Origin: Bacillota bacterium
GTDB lineage: Bacteria; Bacillota; Clostridia; Christensenellales; CAG-138
NCBI GenBank assembly: GCA_023416895.1
Contig: JAEZGQ010000157.1
Location: 1-26,830, forward strand
Direction: 5' to 3'
DNA length: 26,830 nt
The notes below the pieces were generated by a model. The model worked only from the letters and a program-made list of their open reading frames with translations, was not told the origin of the DNA and ran no database searches. A program made the position numbers and the translations under genes. This document shows, piece after piece, positions 1 to 8,747 of this stretch. The number at the start of each line of letters is the position of its first letter. The stretch's first letter is position 1.

Positions 1-740
1 TCCTTCGCTTCGGAAACGCCTTTACGGCCGTACGCGGCAACTTCTTTCAAATGAAAAGCCTTTTAGGCGGGCTTTCAATTGAACAGGCCGACGGCATTTT
101 GCTGGATCTTGGTGTTTCCTCGCACCAACTCGATGAAAAGACCCGCGGCTTTTCCTACAACGAGGATGCGCCGCTTGACATGCGAATGGATGCTTTCGCC
201 CCTTTTCGGGCATACGACGTGGTAAACGGCTATTCGTTTGAGGAGCTTGCACGGATCATCCGCGAATACGGTGAGGAGCGCTACGCGGGCCGCGTTGCCG
301 CCTCCATCGTAAAGGCGCGCGAGAAGGCTGCGCTCGACAGTACCGTGGAGCTTGCGCAGCTCATAAAAAACGCCATTCCCGCAGCGACGCGCCGAGAGGG
401 CCCGCATCCGGCAAGGCGTACGTTCCAGGCGCTTCGCATCGAGGTGAACGGGGAACTTGAGGGGCTGAAAAAAGCGGTGGACGACGCACAGAACCTGCTT
501 GCCCCAAACGGTGTGCTTGCAATTATCACCTTTCATTCGCTTGAGGATCGCATCGTGAAGCTGACGTTTCGCGAATATGAAAACCCGTGTACCTGCGACC
601 CGCGCGCACCCATGTGCACCTGCGGCAAAAAGCCCACCGCGCGCATTCTCACAAAAAAGCCTCTCGTCGCTTCTGAAAGCGAACAGGAAGAAAACTCACG
701 TTCGCGCAGCGCAAAGTTGCGCGCCATACAAAAGTTATAA
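1..740 (+). CDS. rsmH: 16S rRNA (cytosine-1402-N4)-methyltransferase RsmH, 5' end missing
   Basis: RsmH (MraW) uses S-adenosylmethionine to methylate N4 of C1402 in 16S rRNA in the cytoplasm; it normally opens the dcw cluster after mraZ. The reading frame is open from base 3, so the gene starts upstream of the window; the first internal ATG at 51 is not the true start. Visible family blocks are ILLDLGVSSHQLD, RGFSYNEDAPLDMRMD, the HPARRTFQALRIEVN segment, ITFHSLEDRIVK and the C-terminal ENSRSRSAKLRAI. The missing N-terminus would carry the glycine-rich SAM-binding motif. A small Cys-containing insert (CTCDPRAPMCTCGKK) lies before the C-terminal tail, a position where many Clostridia RsmH proteins carry CxC motifs. 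ftsL follows after about 20 bp, as in most Firmicutes. Confidence 0.96.
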   Translation, partial: LRFGNAFTAVRGNFFQMKSLLGGLSIEQADGILLDLGVSSHQLDEKTRGFSYNEDAPLDMRMDAFAPFRAYDVVNGYSFEELARIIREYGEERYAGRVAASIVKAREKAALDSTVELAQLIKNAIPAATRREGPHPARRTFQALRIEVNGELEGLKKAVDDAQNLLAPNGVLAIITFHSLEDRIVKLTFREYENPCTCDPRAPMCTCGKKPTARILTKKPLVASESEQEENSRSRSAKLRAIQKL

Positions 741-761
741 CTTCGGACGGAGATGAATAAC

Positions 762-1265
762 ATGGCAGTAGCGGCAAGGAAGCCCGAAAACGATTACCGT
801 CATATGCCCGCGGCAAGTGCCACAAGGGTATATGTGGATTCGCGTGTGTATCAATCGTCTGCCGCGCCGAAGTACGAGCCGGAAGAGTTTGAGGAATTTG
901 AGGAGCTTACAAAACCTTCCGCAAAGCCCGCCGTAAAAACGCGTCCCGCGCCCAAAACGCGTGCCGCTGAAAAACCGCGCGCGAGCGCCGCGGCGGTCTT
1001 CTTTAAAAAGGCGGGCGTGTTGGCGACGGTTTTATGTATTGCCGCCGCCTTGATTGGCATCTTGGTGCGCTACGCTATGATCAGCGCGGAGTACGATGCG
1101 GTTAACGCGTTGAGAAGCGAAATTTCGCAGTGTGAAATTGATCTGAATGAGCTGAACGTAAGGCTCAGCAGCGCCGTAAACATCGACGAAGCGCGCGAAG
1201 CGGCGGAGCGTGCGGGGATGGATTATCCCACCGCCGAGCAAATCGTTAAAGTGAACGGCGACTGA
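762..1265 (+). CDS. ftsL: FtsL-type septum formation protein
   Basis: A small bitopic division protein of the FtsL/DivIC class, expected to pair with DivIC and DivIB and to activate the FtsW/PBP synthase at the septum. The 167-residue product has a charged, low-complexity cytoplasmic region of about 80 residues (an acidic patch, then Lys/Pro/Ala-rich), one membrane helix at roughly 84-103 (AGVLATVLCIAAALIGILV), and a predicted coiled coil at about 104-140. The cytoplasmic part is longer than in most FtsL proteins. The upstream ATG at 753 abuts the ribosome binding site (ACGGAG, 747-752), so the ATG at 762, 9 nt downstream, is preferred. The sequence is poorly conserved; the call rests on topology and on the position between rsmH and the PBP gene. 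Confidence 0.85.
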   Translation: MAVAARKPENDYRHMPAASATRVYVDSRVYQSSAAPKYEPEEFEEFEELTKPSAKPAVKTRPAPKTRAAEKPRASAAAVFFKKAGVLATVLCIAAALIGILVRYAMISAEYDAVNALRSEISQCEIDLNELNVRLSSAVNIDEAREAAERAGMDYPTAEQIVKVNGD

Positions 1266-1291
1266 AAACGCGCAGCGTGGAGGAAATGCTG

Positions 1292-3421
1292 ATGGGCGCG
1301 CCGGCTGTTCCCAACAAAAAAAGGCTGCTTTGGACGCTCGTCGCGATTGCCGTCGTATTCGTCATTCTGCTCGGGCGTATTTTTTATATTCAAATGATCT
1401 GGAGCGACGAGCTTCAGGAAATGGCGCTTTCCCAATGGACGCGCGATACGGCGCTGAGCGCAAAGCGCGGTACCATCGTCGATACCGACGGGGTTGTGCT
1501 TGCGCAAAGCGGCACGGCGTACAAGGTGTTGGTGTGGCCGCAGCAGGTAACGCCGGATAACCGCGAGCGCGTGGCGCGCGAGCTTTCGAACCTGCTTAGT
1601 CTAGATTACGAAACCGTGCTTGCCAAGGTGAGCGATCAGACGAAAATGGAAATCGTCTTAAAGCGCGCCGTGGAACGCGACGTGGTGGATCAACTTTTAA
1701 GCCTCAAGCTTGGCGCGGGCGTGGGCACAGCGGTGGATACAAAGCGCTATTACCCACTTTCCTCCCTGTTTTCCCAGTTGATCGGCTTTACCACCGTGGA
1801 TGGAGAGGGGCAGGCGGGGCTTGAACAAAAATACGACAAGTATCTGAGCGGCGAGGATGGCCGCATGATTACCGAAACTGACCGCAAAGGCAACGCGCTT
1901 GCGTATGGCCTGGAGGAAATCATTGAGCCGCTTGATGGGTGCAGCCTTGTGCTTACCACCAACAGCGCGATCGAATCGATCATTGAAAAACAGCTCAGAC
2001 TTGCGCTTGATGTGAACAGCGCCAAAAATGCCCAATGCATTTTGATCAATTGCAAAACGGGCGAGCTTATAGGCCTTGCGTCTTCTCCGAACTTCGACCT
2101 CAACAATCCGCCAAGAAACGATCTTGCCACGTTGCAGGAGTTAATGCGAAACCGCATTGTGACCGATGCTTACGAGCCCGGCTCTACCTTTAAAATTGTA
2201 ACGCTGAGCGCGGCGCTCGACAGCGGAACCGTTTCTACCGCCTCCGAGTATTTCTGCCCAGGCTTTAAAATCGTAAACGGAGAACGCGTGCGTTGCTGGA
2301 GAAGCGCGGGGCACGGTTCGCAAAACCTTACCAAAGCCGTGCAAAACTCGTGCAACGTTGCGTTCATGTCGATGGCACTTGCAATGGGCAGGGAAACGTT
2401 TTATGATTACATATACAAGTTTGGCTTCGGTTCGGTAACCGGAAGCGGCATTCAGGGTGAAGCGGGCGGCATCGTGACGCAGGAGAAATATATCACTGAA
2501 AACACGCTTGCGCGCATCGGCTTTGGGCAGAGCATCGCCGTAACGCCCATTCAGCTTGCGGCGGCAGTAAGCGCCGCAGTCAACGGCGGGAACCTGATGC
2601 AACCCTATGTTGTAAAGCAAATCGTTTCCGCAACTGGAGAAGTGCTTCTTGAAAGTAAGCCTACCGTGGTTCGCCGCGCGATCAGCGAGGAAACCTCCGC
2701 AACCGTGCGCACAATTCTCGAAAGCGTGGTTGTGGAAGGCAGCGGCAGAAATGCCGGCATACCGGGCTACCGCGTAGGTGGAAAAACGGGTACCGCGCAG
2801 AAGTACGAAAACGGACAGATCGCCGACGGGAAGCTGATCGCCTCCTTTGTCGGGTTCGCGCCAGCGGACGATCCGGAATTTGTGTGCCTGCTTCTTGTGG
2901 ATGAACCGCAAGTCGGCGTCGTATTCGGAAGCACCGTGGCTGCGCCGTTTGTGAAGACCGTACTCGAGGAAACCTTAAGGCACTACGGCTATCTGCCCGA
3001 GGGCAGCACCCAGAGCGTTACGGTGCCCGATGTTACCGGTCTTTCGGTGGCCGAAGCGAAGGAAAAACTTGAAGAGGCCGGCCTAAGTGCCGTTTACCAA
3101 CAAAACGATTCGGTAACCGCGCAGGTTCCCGCCGCCGGCGAAATCGTCAACAAGGGCTCCGATGTGCTTTTGTACACCGGGGAGACCGGCGTTGAAACGA
3201 GCGCAGGGGCGCAAAACGCCACCGTAAGGGTGCCCGATCTTTCGGGGAAAACGCGGCTTGAGGCGCACGACGCGCTTGCGGAACTGGGGCTTTTGATCAG
3301 CATCGACCCGCCCGATCAAAGCGGGAAGGCGATCCGACAAAATCCTGCGGCAGGCACCGAGGTAGCGGTAGGCACGGAAGTATTTGTGGAGTTCTCCGCC
3401 ACGCAGATAGGCGGGGGATGA
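1292..3421 (+). CDS. Class B penicillin-binding protein with two PASTA domains (FtsI/PBP2B or SpoVD type)
   Basis: Peptidoglycan DD-transpeptidase that cross-links septal or spore wall outside the membrane, working with a SEDS glycosyltransferase (FtsW, encoded downstream). The 709-residue protein has an N-terminal membrane helix (about residues 10-35), a PBP dimerisation domain starting near AKRGTIVDTDG, and a transpeptidase domain with S298TFK, S353CN and K498TG. Two PASTA repeats end it, at about 576-630 and 644-703. The GTG at 1277 and ATG at 1286 sit on or too near the GGAGG at 1279-1283; the ATG at 1292 has 8-nt spacing and is chosen. Only one such gene is present here, whereas Bacillus subtilis has pbpB and spoVD side by side. 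Two PASTA repeats favour a PBP2B-like divisional enzyme, but a SpoVD role cannot be excluded. Confidence 0.93.
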   Translation: MGAPAVPNKKRLLWTLVAIAVVFVILLGRIFYIQMIWSDELQEMALSQWTRDTALSAKRGTIVDTDGVVLAQSGTAYKVLVWPQQVTPDNRERVARELSNLLSLDYETVLAKVSDQTKMEIVLKRAVERDVVDQLLSLKLGAGVGTAVDTKRYYPLSSLFSQLIGFTTVDGEGQAGLEQKYDKYLSGEDGRMITETDRKGNALAYGLEEIIEPLDGCSLVLTTNSAIESIIEKQLRLALDVNSAKNAQCILINCKTGELIGLASSPNFDLNNPPRNDLATLQELMRNRIVTDAYEPGSTFKIVTLSAALDSGTVSTASEYFCPGFKIVNGERVRCWRSAGHGSQNLTKAVQNSCNVAFMSMALAMGRETFYDYIYKFGFGSVTGSGIQGEAGGIVTQEKYITENTLARIGFGQSIAVTPIQLAAAVSAAVNGGNLMQPYVVKQIVSATGEVLLESKPTVVRRAISEETSATVRTILESVVVEGSGRNAGIPGYRVGGKTGTAQKYENGQIADGKLIASFVGFAPADDPEFVCLLLVDEPQVGVVFGSTVAAPFVKTVLEETLRHYGYLPEGSTQSVTVPDVTGLSVAEAKEKLEEAGLSAVYQQNDSVTAQVPAAGEIVNKGSDVLLYTGETGVETSAGAQNATVRVPDLSGKTRLEAHDALAELGLLISIDPPDQSGKAIRQNPAAGTEVAVGTEVFVEFSATQIGGG

Positions 3422-3431
3422 TGGAGGAGAC

Positions 3432-4865
3432 ATGCTGCTTTCAGAGCTTTTGAAGCGCACGGAACACACGCTTTTGGGCGAGGATAGGGAAATTCAATCC
3501 TTGCAGTACAATTCCCGAAAGGTCGGGGCGGGGGATGTGTTTTTCTGCGTGGTCGGCACCTTTGCCGACGGACACGCCTATGCCGAGCAGGCAGTTGCGG
3601 CGGGAGCTGCGGTGCTTGTGGTGGAGCGTGCTCTACCGTTTGAAGTAACCCAGGTGCTTGTCGAAAACACCCGCATCGCCATGGCGGAAATGGCCGCCGC
3701 ATATTACGGCTATCCTACGCAAACACTGCCTGTCGCAGGCATTACCGGCACGAGCGGCAAGACGAGCACCACCTATATGCTCAAGGCGATCGCCGAAACG
3801 GCTGGAAAAAAGGTGGGGCTGATCGGCACCATCCGCAACATGATCGGCGACAAGGAGCTCCCTAGCGAACATACCACGCCCGAAAGTGTGGATCTTCAAG
3901 CGCTCATGCGCCGGATGAAGGATGAGGGCGTTGACCTTGTGGTGATGGAGGTTTCCTCCCACTCGCTCGATCAGCGACGCGTTCACGGCATTGAGTTCGA
4001 TGTCGGCGTGTTCACCAACCTCACGCAGGATCACCTCGATTACCATAAGAATTTTGACAACTACCTAGCGGCCAAAAAGCTTTTGTTTAAGCAAAGCAAG
4101 TTTGCCATCGTCAACGCGGACGATTCGCATTCGGCGAAAATGCTCGAGGACATCGGCAAGCCGAGCGCATCGTTTGGCATCACGGAACGCGCGGACGTGT
4201 GTGCTTCGGAAATCGACATTACAACCCGTGGCGTGCAGTTTGACATGCTAACGCGCATCGGCAAAGCGCGCATCAACATACCCACGCCGGGTCTTTTCAG
4301 CGTTTACAACGCCATGGGCGCCTCGGCGGCCGCGATACAACTTGGGTTTTCGCTCGATACCATCAAGCACGGACTTGAAAAAATGGGCGTCGTATCCGGT
4401 AGGCTTGAGCCTCTCCCGAGCGGCGGACGCGAATTTACGGTGTTTTTGGATTATGCGCACAAGCCCGACGCGCTTGAAAACGTGCTCAAGACCGTGCGCG
4501 GCTTTGCCAAAGGCAGAATCGTTACCCTGTTTGGCTGCGGCGGCGACCGCGACAAGGCAAAACGCCCGCTCATGGGCGAAGTGGCCGGCCGCTATTCCGA
4601 CTTTATCGTAATCACCTCGGACAATCCGCGCAGCGAGGAGCCGCTGTCCATCATCGCCGCCATCGAGGACGGCGTGAAAAAAACCGGCACTGAGTACGTT
4701 GTGATCGAAAATCGCTATGCCGCCATTGAATACGCGCTCCATAACGCGCACAAGGACGATGTGATCATCCTTGCAGGCAAGGGGCACGAGAGTTATCAGG
4801 AGATCAACGGCGGAAAGCACCACTTTGATGAAAAGGAGATCGTTGCGGAGATTCTGTCGCGCTGA
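3432..4865 (+). CDS. murE: UDP-MurNAc-L-Ala-D-Glu:meso-diaminopimelate ligase MurE
   Basis: Cytoplasmic Mur ligase that adds the third stem-peptide residue to UDP-MurNAc-dipeptide using ATP. The 477-residue length is normal. The P-loop GTSGKTSTT has its Lys at residue 110; HTTPESVDLQ and the central ligase block VFTNLTQDHLDYHKNFDNY are present, with the Mur ligase C-terminal domain from about residue 330 (FLDYAHKPDALENVL). D397NPR is the motif of meso-diaminopimelate-adding MurE rather than the Lys-adding type, so the wall is inferred to contain meso-DAP. GGAGGA at 3423-3428 precedes the ATG by a few bases, and the gene begins 10 bp after the PBP gene. murF, the usual next gene, is missing; mraY follows directly. 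Confidence 0.97.
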   Translation: MLLSELLKRTEHTLLGEDREIQSLQYNSRKVGAGDVFFCVVGTFADGHAYAEQAVAAGAAVLVVERALPFEVTQVLVENTRIAMAEMAAAYYGYPTQTLPVAGITGTSGKTSTTYMLKAIAETAGKKVGLIGTIRNMIGDKELPSEHTTPESVDLQALMRRMKDEGVDLVVMEVSSHSLDQRRVHGIEFDVGVFTNLTQDHLDYHKNFDNYLAAKKLLFKQSKFAIVNADDSHSAKMLEDIGKPSASFGITERADVCASEIDITTRGVQFDMLTRIGKARINIPTPGLFSVYNAMGASAAAIQLGFSLDTIKHGLEKMGVVSGRLEPLPSGGREFTVFLDYAHKPDALENVLKTVRGFAKGRIVTLFGCGGDRDKAKRPLMGEVAGRYSDFIVITSDNPRSEEPLSIIAAIEDGVKKTGTEYVVIENRYAAIEYALHNAHKDDVIILAGKGHESYQEINGGKHHFDEKEIVAEILSR

Positions 4866-4891
4866 CCGCAACGGCTTTTACGGAGGATAGG

Positions 4892-5908
4892 ATGGAACAC
4901 CTGATTTATGCGCTTCTTCTGGCGGCGCTTGTGGCGATTCTTTTGGGACCGGTGCTGATTCCGGCGCTCAAAAGGCTCAAGTTCGGACAGACGGAACGCA
5001 CGGACGGGCCGAAAACGCACTTGAAAAAGAGCGGTACGCCCACGATGGGCGGCTTGATGATCATCGCCGGCATCCTTGCCGGAACCCTTGCTTTTTCTTT
5101 GAGCGCCACGGAATTTGTACTCCCCGCGCTCCTCGTTACGACCGGCTTCGGGCTTCTCGGGTTTTTGGACGACTTTTTGAAGGTGCGCTTCAAAAATACC
5201 GTAGGCCTTCGTGCTTACCAAAAGATCATCGGGCAGTTTTGCATTGCGGCGATCATCGCGCTGTACGCCTACAACAGCCCCTTTGTCGGCTCCAAAATTT
5301 ACATGCCGTTTTTGAACATCGAGTGGGATCTTGGCATTTTCTACATCCCGTTCATCATCTTCACGGTGGTGGCCGTCGTCAACGGCGTCAACCTTACGGA
5401 TGGGCTTGACGGACTTTCGTCCGGCGTAACGCTCATTTACGCGCTCACGATGGGTGTGGTGTTCTACTACATGTCGCAGGCTGTGCTGATGCCTGCAGAC
5501 GCCGCGCAAGCCTCCCAAACGCAGTACGGCGCGGAGCTGAAATCCATGGGAATGTTCTCGGCGGCGGTCGCCGGCGCGTGCATTGGCTTTTTGCGCTACA
5601 ACTCGTATCCTGCGCGCGTGTTCATGGGGGATACCGGCTCTCTCGCGCTCGGCGGCGCGATTGCGTGCATGGCCATTTTCTCCCGCGCGGTGTTTTTGCT
5701 TCCCATCATGGGTGCATGCTTTGTGGCAAGCGATCTTTCGGTGGTACTGCAGGTGGGTTCCTACAAGCTTCGCAAAAAGCGCGTATTCAAAATGGCACCG
5801 CTTCACCATCATTTTGAGCTTTTGGGCTATTCCGAAACCAAGATTGTTTCGATGTATATGATAGTTACAACTGTGTTGTGTTTGGTTTGTTTGCTGGCAT
5901 TTGTGTAA
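4892..5908 (+). CDS. mraY: Phospho-N-acetylmuramoyl-pentapeptide transferase MraY
   Basis: Integral membrane enzyme that transfers phospho-MurNAc-pentapeptide from UDP to undecaprenyl phosphate, giving lipid I. The 338-residue protein has about ten hydrophobic segments. Diagnostic motifs are the KKSGTPTMGG loop near the N-terminus, the D93DFLK aspartate pair, N167LTDGLDGLSSG with the catalytic-site Asp, FMGDTGSLALGG, and the C-terminal MAPLHHHFELLG histidine loop. An insert around residues 198-215 (after YYMSQAVLMPAD) is longer than in short versions. A good ribosome binding site (ACGGAGG) precedes the ATG. It is the last gene before a 180-bp gap that holds a terminator-like structured element, so murD transcription may be partly uncoupled from it. 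Confidence 0.97.
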   Translation: MEHLIYALLLAALVAILLGPVLIPALKRLKFGQTERTDGPKTHLKKSGTPTMGGLMIIAGILAGTLAFSLSATEFVLPALLVTTGFGLLGFLDDFLKVRFKNTVGLRAYQKIIGQFCIAAIIALYAYNSPFVGSKIYMPFLNIEWDLGIFYIPFIIFTVVAVVNGVNLTDGLDGLSSGVTLIYALTMGVVFYYMSQAVLMPADAAQASQTQYGAELKSMGMFSAAVAGACIGFLRYNSYPARVFMGDTGSLALGGAIACMAIFSRAVFLLPIMGACFVASDLSVVLQVGSYKLRKKRVFKMAPLHHHFELLGYSETKIVSMYMIVTTVLCLVCLLAFV

Positions 5909-5929
5909 CCATAACAACAATGTTTTTAT

Positions 5930-6064
5930 AGCCGTCCGGTGATCTTATCCGAAAAGCCGTGGTTGCTTGGCGCTTGGCACGGCGGACGCGGGAAGGTTAA
6001 GGCGTTTGAGGCAGAGCGCGGCTCTGTTGCCTCAAGCACCTTGGCACATCGGACGGCTTTTTTT
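5930..6064 (+). terminator. Terminator-like three-way-junction RNA between mraY and murD
   Basis: Outer stem AGCCGTCCG (5930-5938) pairs with CGGACGGCT (6050-6058), extended by three more pairs including one G-U, and runs into seven T residues (6058-6064), as in an intrinsic terminator. Enclosed are two further hairpins: GCCGTG (5956-5961) with CACGGC (5978-5983), and TTGAGG/CAGAGC (6006-6017) with GCTCTG/CCTCAA (6021-6035) around a 3-nt bulge. The enclosed loop of about 110 nt is far larger than a normal terminator loop. No T-box core, TPP, FMN or cobalamin motif is visible. It may be an attenuator for murD and later genes, or the 3' end of a small RNA. No good promoter was seen between it and murD. 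Confidence 0.6.
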
Positions 6065-6088
6065 CAATAAAACAGGCGGGAGGCTTTT

Positions 6089-7459
6089 TTGATCGTGAGC
6101 GAGCAAAAGAAAACGGCCCTTGTTGTGGGCATGGCGCGAAGCGGCATTTCCAGCGCAAAACTTCTTTACCGCAACGGCTACCGCGTGATTGTCAACGATA
6201 TGAAAAATTCCATCGAGGGTCTAAACGAGGCGCTTCGTGGCATAGAATATATAGATGCACTCGGCAAGGAGCCCTCGACGCTTTTTGATGGGGTGGATCT
6301 TATGGTATTAAGTCCCGTCATTCCCATTTTTGCACCGTTTGCCAAAGAAGCCATGGCGCGCGGAATTGAAGTAATCGGAGAAATAGAGCTTGGCTACCGC
6401 TATGCAAGCAGGGATTCGCATTTTGTTTGCATCAGCGGCACAAACGGCAAAACGACGACCACTGCCCTGGCGGGCGAAATTTTCAAAACTGCGAAAAAGC
6501 GCACCTTTGTGCTGGGCAACATCGGCATACCCATCACGGAATATTCATCCGAGATCAAGGCGGGGGATTATGTGGTGGCGGAGGTTGCGGCGCTGCAGCT
6601 TGAGAGCATCCAAGAGTTTCGCGCGAACGCCGTGGGTATGCTTAACATCACGGAGGATCACCTGAACCGTTTCGAATACAAAATGGAAAACTACATTGCC
6701 GCCAAATGCCGCGTTTTTGAGAACCAAGAACCTTGTGATTTTGCCGTTTTGAACCACGACGACCCCGTCGTGCGCGACATGTGCCGCCTTACCAAAGCGC
6801 GCGTTTTGTATTTTTCGATGGAGCGCGAGCTTGAGGAAGGCATGTTTTTACGGCAGGGGCAAATGATTTGGCGCTTTGACGGCGTTGAGACGCCGCTCAT
6901 ATTCACCCGCGAGCTGCAGATACCCGGTGCGCACAATGTGCAAAACGCGCTGTGCGCCGCGTCGCTTGGGCTTTGTATGGGGCTTGATGTCGCTGCGGTG
7001 TGCAAGGGGCTAAAGGTCTTCAAAGGCGTTGAACACCGCATCGAGTTTGTGCGCGAAAAGGACGGTGTCGTTTACATCAACGATTCCAAAGGCACCAATC
7101 CGGATTCCACCATCAAGGCGGTGCAGGCTATGTCGCGCCCGACGGTGCTGCTTCTCGGGGTGGGGAATTACGATAAGAAAAGCGACTTTGTACCGCTTTT
7201 TGAGGCGTTTGAAGGAAAAATCAAAGCGGTGATCGCTTCGGGCGTCAATGTGCCGGCCATTTTGGAAGCGGCAAAGTGCACAGGCTATGAAAATGTGCAT
7301 ACCTTCGAGGGTGATCTGGATGCGCTGTTGCGCGAAGCAACTTCTTTAGCAAACCCAGGCGATGCGGTGCTTTTGTCGCCGGCGGCGGCAAGCTGGGGCC
7401 TGTTTACGGACTATGAGGAGCGCGGGCGCGAGTTTAAAAAGGCCGTCATGCGGCTTTAA
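6089..7459 (+). CDS. murD: UDP-N-acetylmuramoyl-L-alanine:D-glutamate ligase MurD
   Basis: Cytoplasmic Mur ligase that adds D-Glu to UDP-MurNAc-L-Ala with ATP. At 456 residues it has normal length. The N-terminal Rossmann domain starts ALVVGMARSGISSAKLL; the P-loop CISGTNGKTTTT has Lys121; the central domain carries NITEDHLNRF, and the C-terminal domain carries INDSKGTNPDST and LSPAAASWGLFTDYEERG. The start is TTG at 6089, 5 nt after GGGAGG (6078-6083); GTG at 6095 is an alternative. The gene lies about 25 bp downstream of the structured terminator-like element, so its expression probably depends on read-through or on regulated antitermination. Out of biosynthetic order (E, then D), as is common in Firmicutes dcw clusters. 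Confidence 0.96.
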   Translation: MIVSEQKKTALVVGMARSGISSAKLLYRNGYRVIVNDMKNSIEGLNEALRGIEYIDALGKEPSTLFDGVDLMVLSPVIPIFAPFAKEAMARGIEVIGEIELGYRYASRDSHFVCISGTNGKTTTTALAGEIFKTAKKRTFVLGNIGIPITEYSSEIKAGDYVVAEVAALQLESIQEFRANAVGMLNITEDHLNRFEYKMENYIAAKCRVFENQEPCDFAVLNHDDPVVRDMCRLTKARVLYFSMERELEEGMFLRQGQMIWRFDGVETPLIFTRELQIPGAHNVQNALCAASLGLCMGLDVAAVCKGLKVFKGVEHRIEFVREKDGVVYINDSKGTNPDSTIKAVQAMSRPTVLLLGVGNYDKKSDFVPLFEAFEGKIKAVIASGVNVPAILEAAKCTGYENVHTFEGDLDALLREATSLANPGDAVLLSPAAASWGLFTDYEERGREFKKAVMRL

Positions 7460-7560
7460 GCATAGCGCACCATACGCTTCTGCAACCACGCTCACTTTGG
7501 GGCATTATTGAGGTGCGAGGGTTCAACTCCCTTTGGGTCGGAAAGGGCGGGAAAGGTATT

Positions 7561-8697
7561 GTGAGGGCAGCAAGCGGGTCGAAGGAAATCAAAAAGCCGC
7601 TTTTCACGCCAGGGCATCTGGATTTTCCGCTGCTCGTGGCGGTTTTTGTGCTTTGTGCGTTCGGACTCGTCATGCTGTTTTCTGCAAGTTACTACTACGC
7701 AAACGTCTACAAGGGTGACGGGTTTTACTACCTGAAAAGCCAATCGGTCTATTGTGCGGCCGGACTTGTGGCAATGATGCTCATCTCACGTATCAACTAC
7801 CACGTTTTTGAAAAGGCGCGCGTGCTCGGGCTTTTGGGCGTAATCGTGCTTCTTGCCTTGGTACTCATCATGGGCAAGGAAACCAACCAGTCGCAGCGAT
7901 GGCTTGAAATTGCGGGTGTGCGCTTTCAGCCGTCAGAGCTTGCCAAGTTCGTTTTGGTGCTCTACATTGCCTCGTTCGCGTCGCGGTTCCCTAAAAGGAT
8001 GGAAAGCTTTGAGCGCGGTATTGCCCCCATGCTTATGATCATGGCGGTCATTGCGGTGCTGCTCCTCTTACAGCCGAACCTCTCCATGGCCATCATCTTT
8101 GTGGCGACCGGTATGGTGATGCTCTATGTGGGGGGCGCCCCCATCAAATACCTTTTGATCATGGCCGCGCTTGCTGTGCCTGCGGTAATCCTTCTTGCTT
8201 ATTACCAGCCTTACCAATGGGAAAGGCTGATGATCTTCCTCAACCCGTGGAACCCCGATCCGGATGTGGACGGTTACCAGCTTCGCCAGTCGCTGTATGC
8301 GCTCGGTTCCGGCGGCTTCTTCGGGCAAGGGCTCAATTTCAGCCGGCAGAAGCTTTTGTTTCTCCCATATGGAGAAAGTGACTTTATTTTTGCCATCATC
8401 GGTGAAGAATTGGGCTTTGTAGGGTGCACGTTCGTGGTCGCCATGTATGCGTTTGTTACGTATCGCGGGATGCGCATCGCCATCAAATGCAAGGATCGCT
8501 TCGGCTCGCTGCTTGCGGCGGGCATCACTTGCGTGGTGGCGCTTCAGGCGGCAATTAACATCGGCGTTGCTACAAGCTCCATCCCTCCTACGGGCCAAAC
8601 GCTTCCGCTTGTGAGCCACGGAGGTACGTCGCTCCTCATTTTTCTGTGTGCGTTCGGCATATTGTTGAACATATCGAGAAATCTTGAGCCGCAGTAG
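7561..8697 (+). CDS. ftsW: SEDS-family septal peptidoglycan glycosyltransferase FtsW
   Basis: FtsW polymerises lipid II at the division septum together with the class B PBP. The 378-residue protein has a short Lys-rich N-terminus and about ten membrane helices. SEDS signatures are RFQPSELAKFVLVLY, the large extracytoplasmic loop ending PYGESDFIFAIIGEELGF, and the C-terminal IPPTGQTLPLVSHGGTSLL. A longer frame opens at GTG 7513, but GTG 7561 is better placed behind GGGAAAGG and gives a normal N-terminus. The stretch 7516-7555 can form two mutually exclusive hairpins around this start (see findings). In many clusters murG follows ftsW; here murA follows instead. SpoVE would be the sporulation paralogue; position beside ftsA/ftsZ cannot separate the two, so the symbol is by position. 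Confidence 0.92.
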   Translation: MRAASGSKEIKKPLFTPGHLDFPLLVAVFVLCAFGLVMLFSASYYYANVYKGDGFYYLKSQSVYCAAGLVAMMLISRINYHVFEKARVLGLLGVIVLLALVLIMGKETNQSQRWLEIAGVRFQPSELAKFVLVLYIASFASRFPKRMESFERGIAPMLMIMAVIAVLLLLQPNLSMAIIFVATGMVMLYVGGAPIKYLLIMAALAVPAVILLAYYQPYQWERLMIFLNPWNPDPDVDGYQLRQSLYALGSGGFFGQGLNFSRQKLLFLPYGESDFIFAIIGEELGFVGCTFVVAMYAFVTYRGMRIAIKCKDRFGSLLAAGITCVVALQAAINIGVATSSIPPTGQTLPLVSHGGTSLLIFLCAFGILLNISRNLEPQ

Positions 8698-8747
8698 AAC
8701 GTTACGTCTCCTGCCCGCATAAGATAAAAGCACGGGAGGAGTTTTGC

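Noticed and set aside
2141..2911. 256-codon open frame opposite the PBP gene
   Set aside because: Shadow of the transpeptidase domain; no start signal or family features.
4796..5920. 374-codon open frame opposite mraY
   Set aside because: Its product is Arg/His/Gln-rich without recognisable motifs; it is the antisense shadow of mraY, whose motifs are clear.
5930..6064. T-box or other known riboswitch before murD
   Set aside because: No T-box antiterminator core (TGGNACCGCG) and no other recognised aptamer motif is present.
7517..7531. T-arm-like GGGTTCAACTCCC resembling a tRNA T-loop
   Set aside because: No matching acceptor, D-arm or anticodon stem can be built in the 70 bases upstream.
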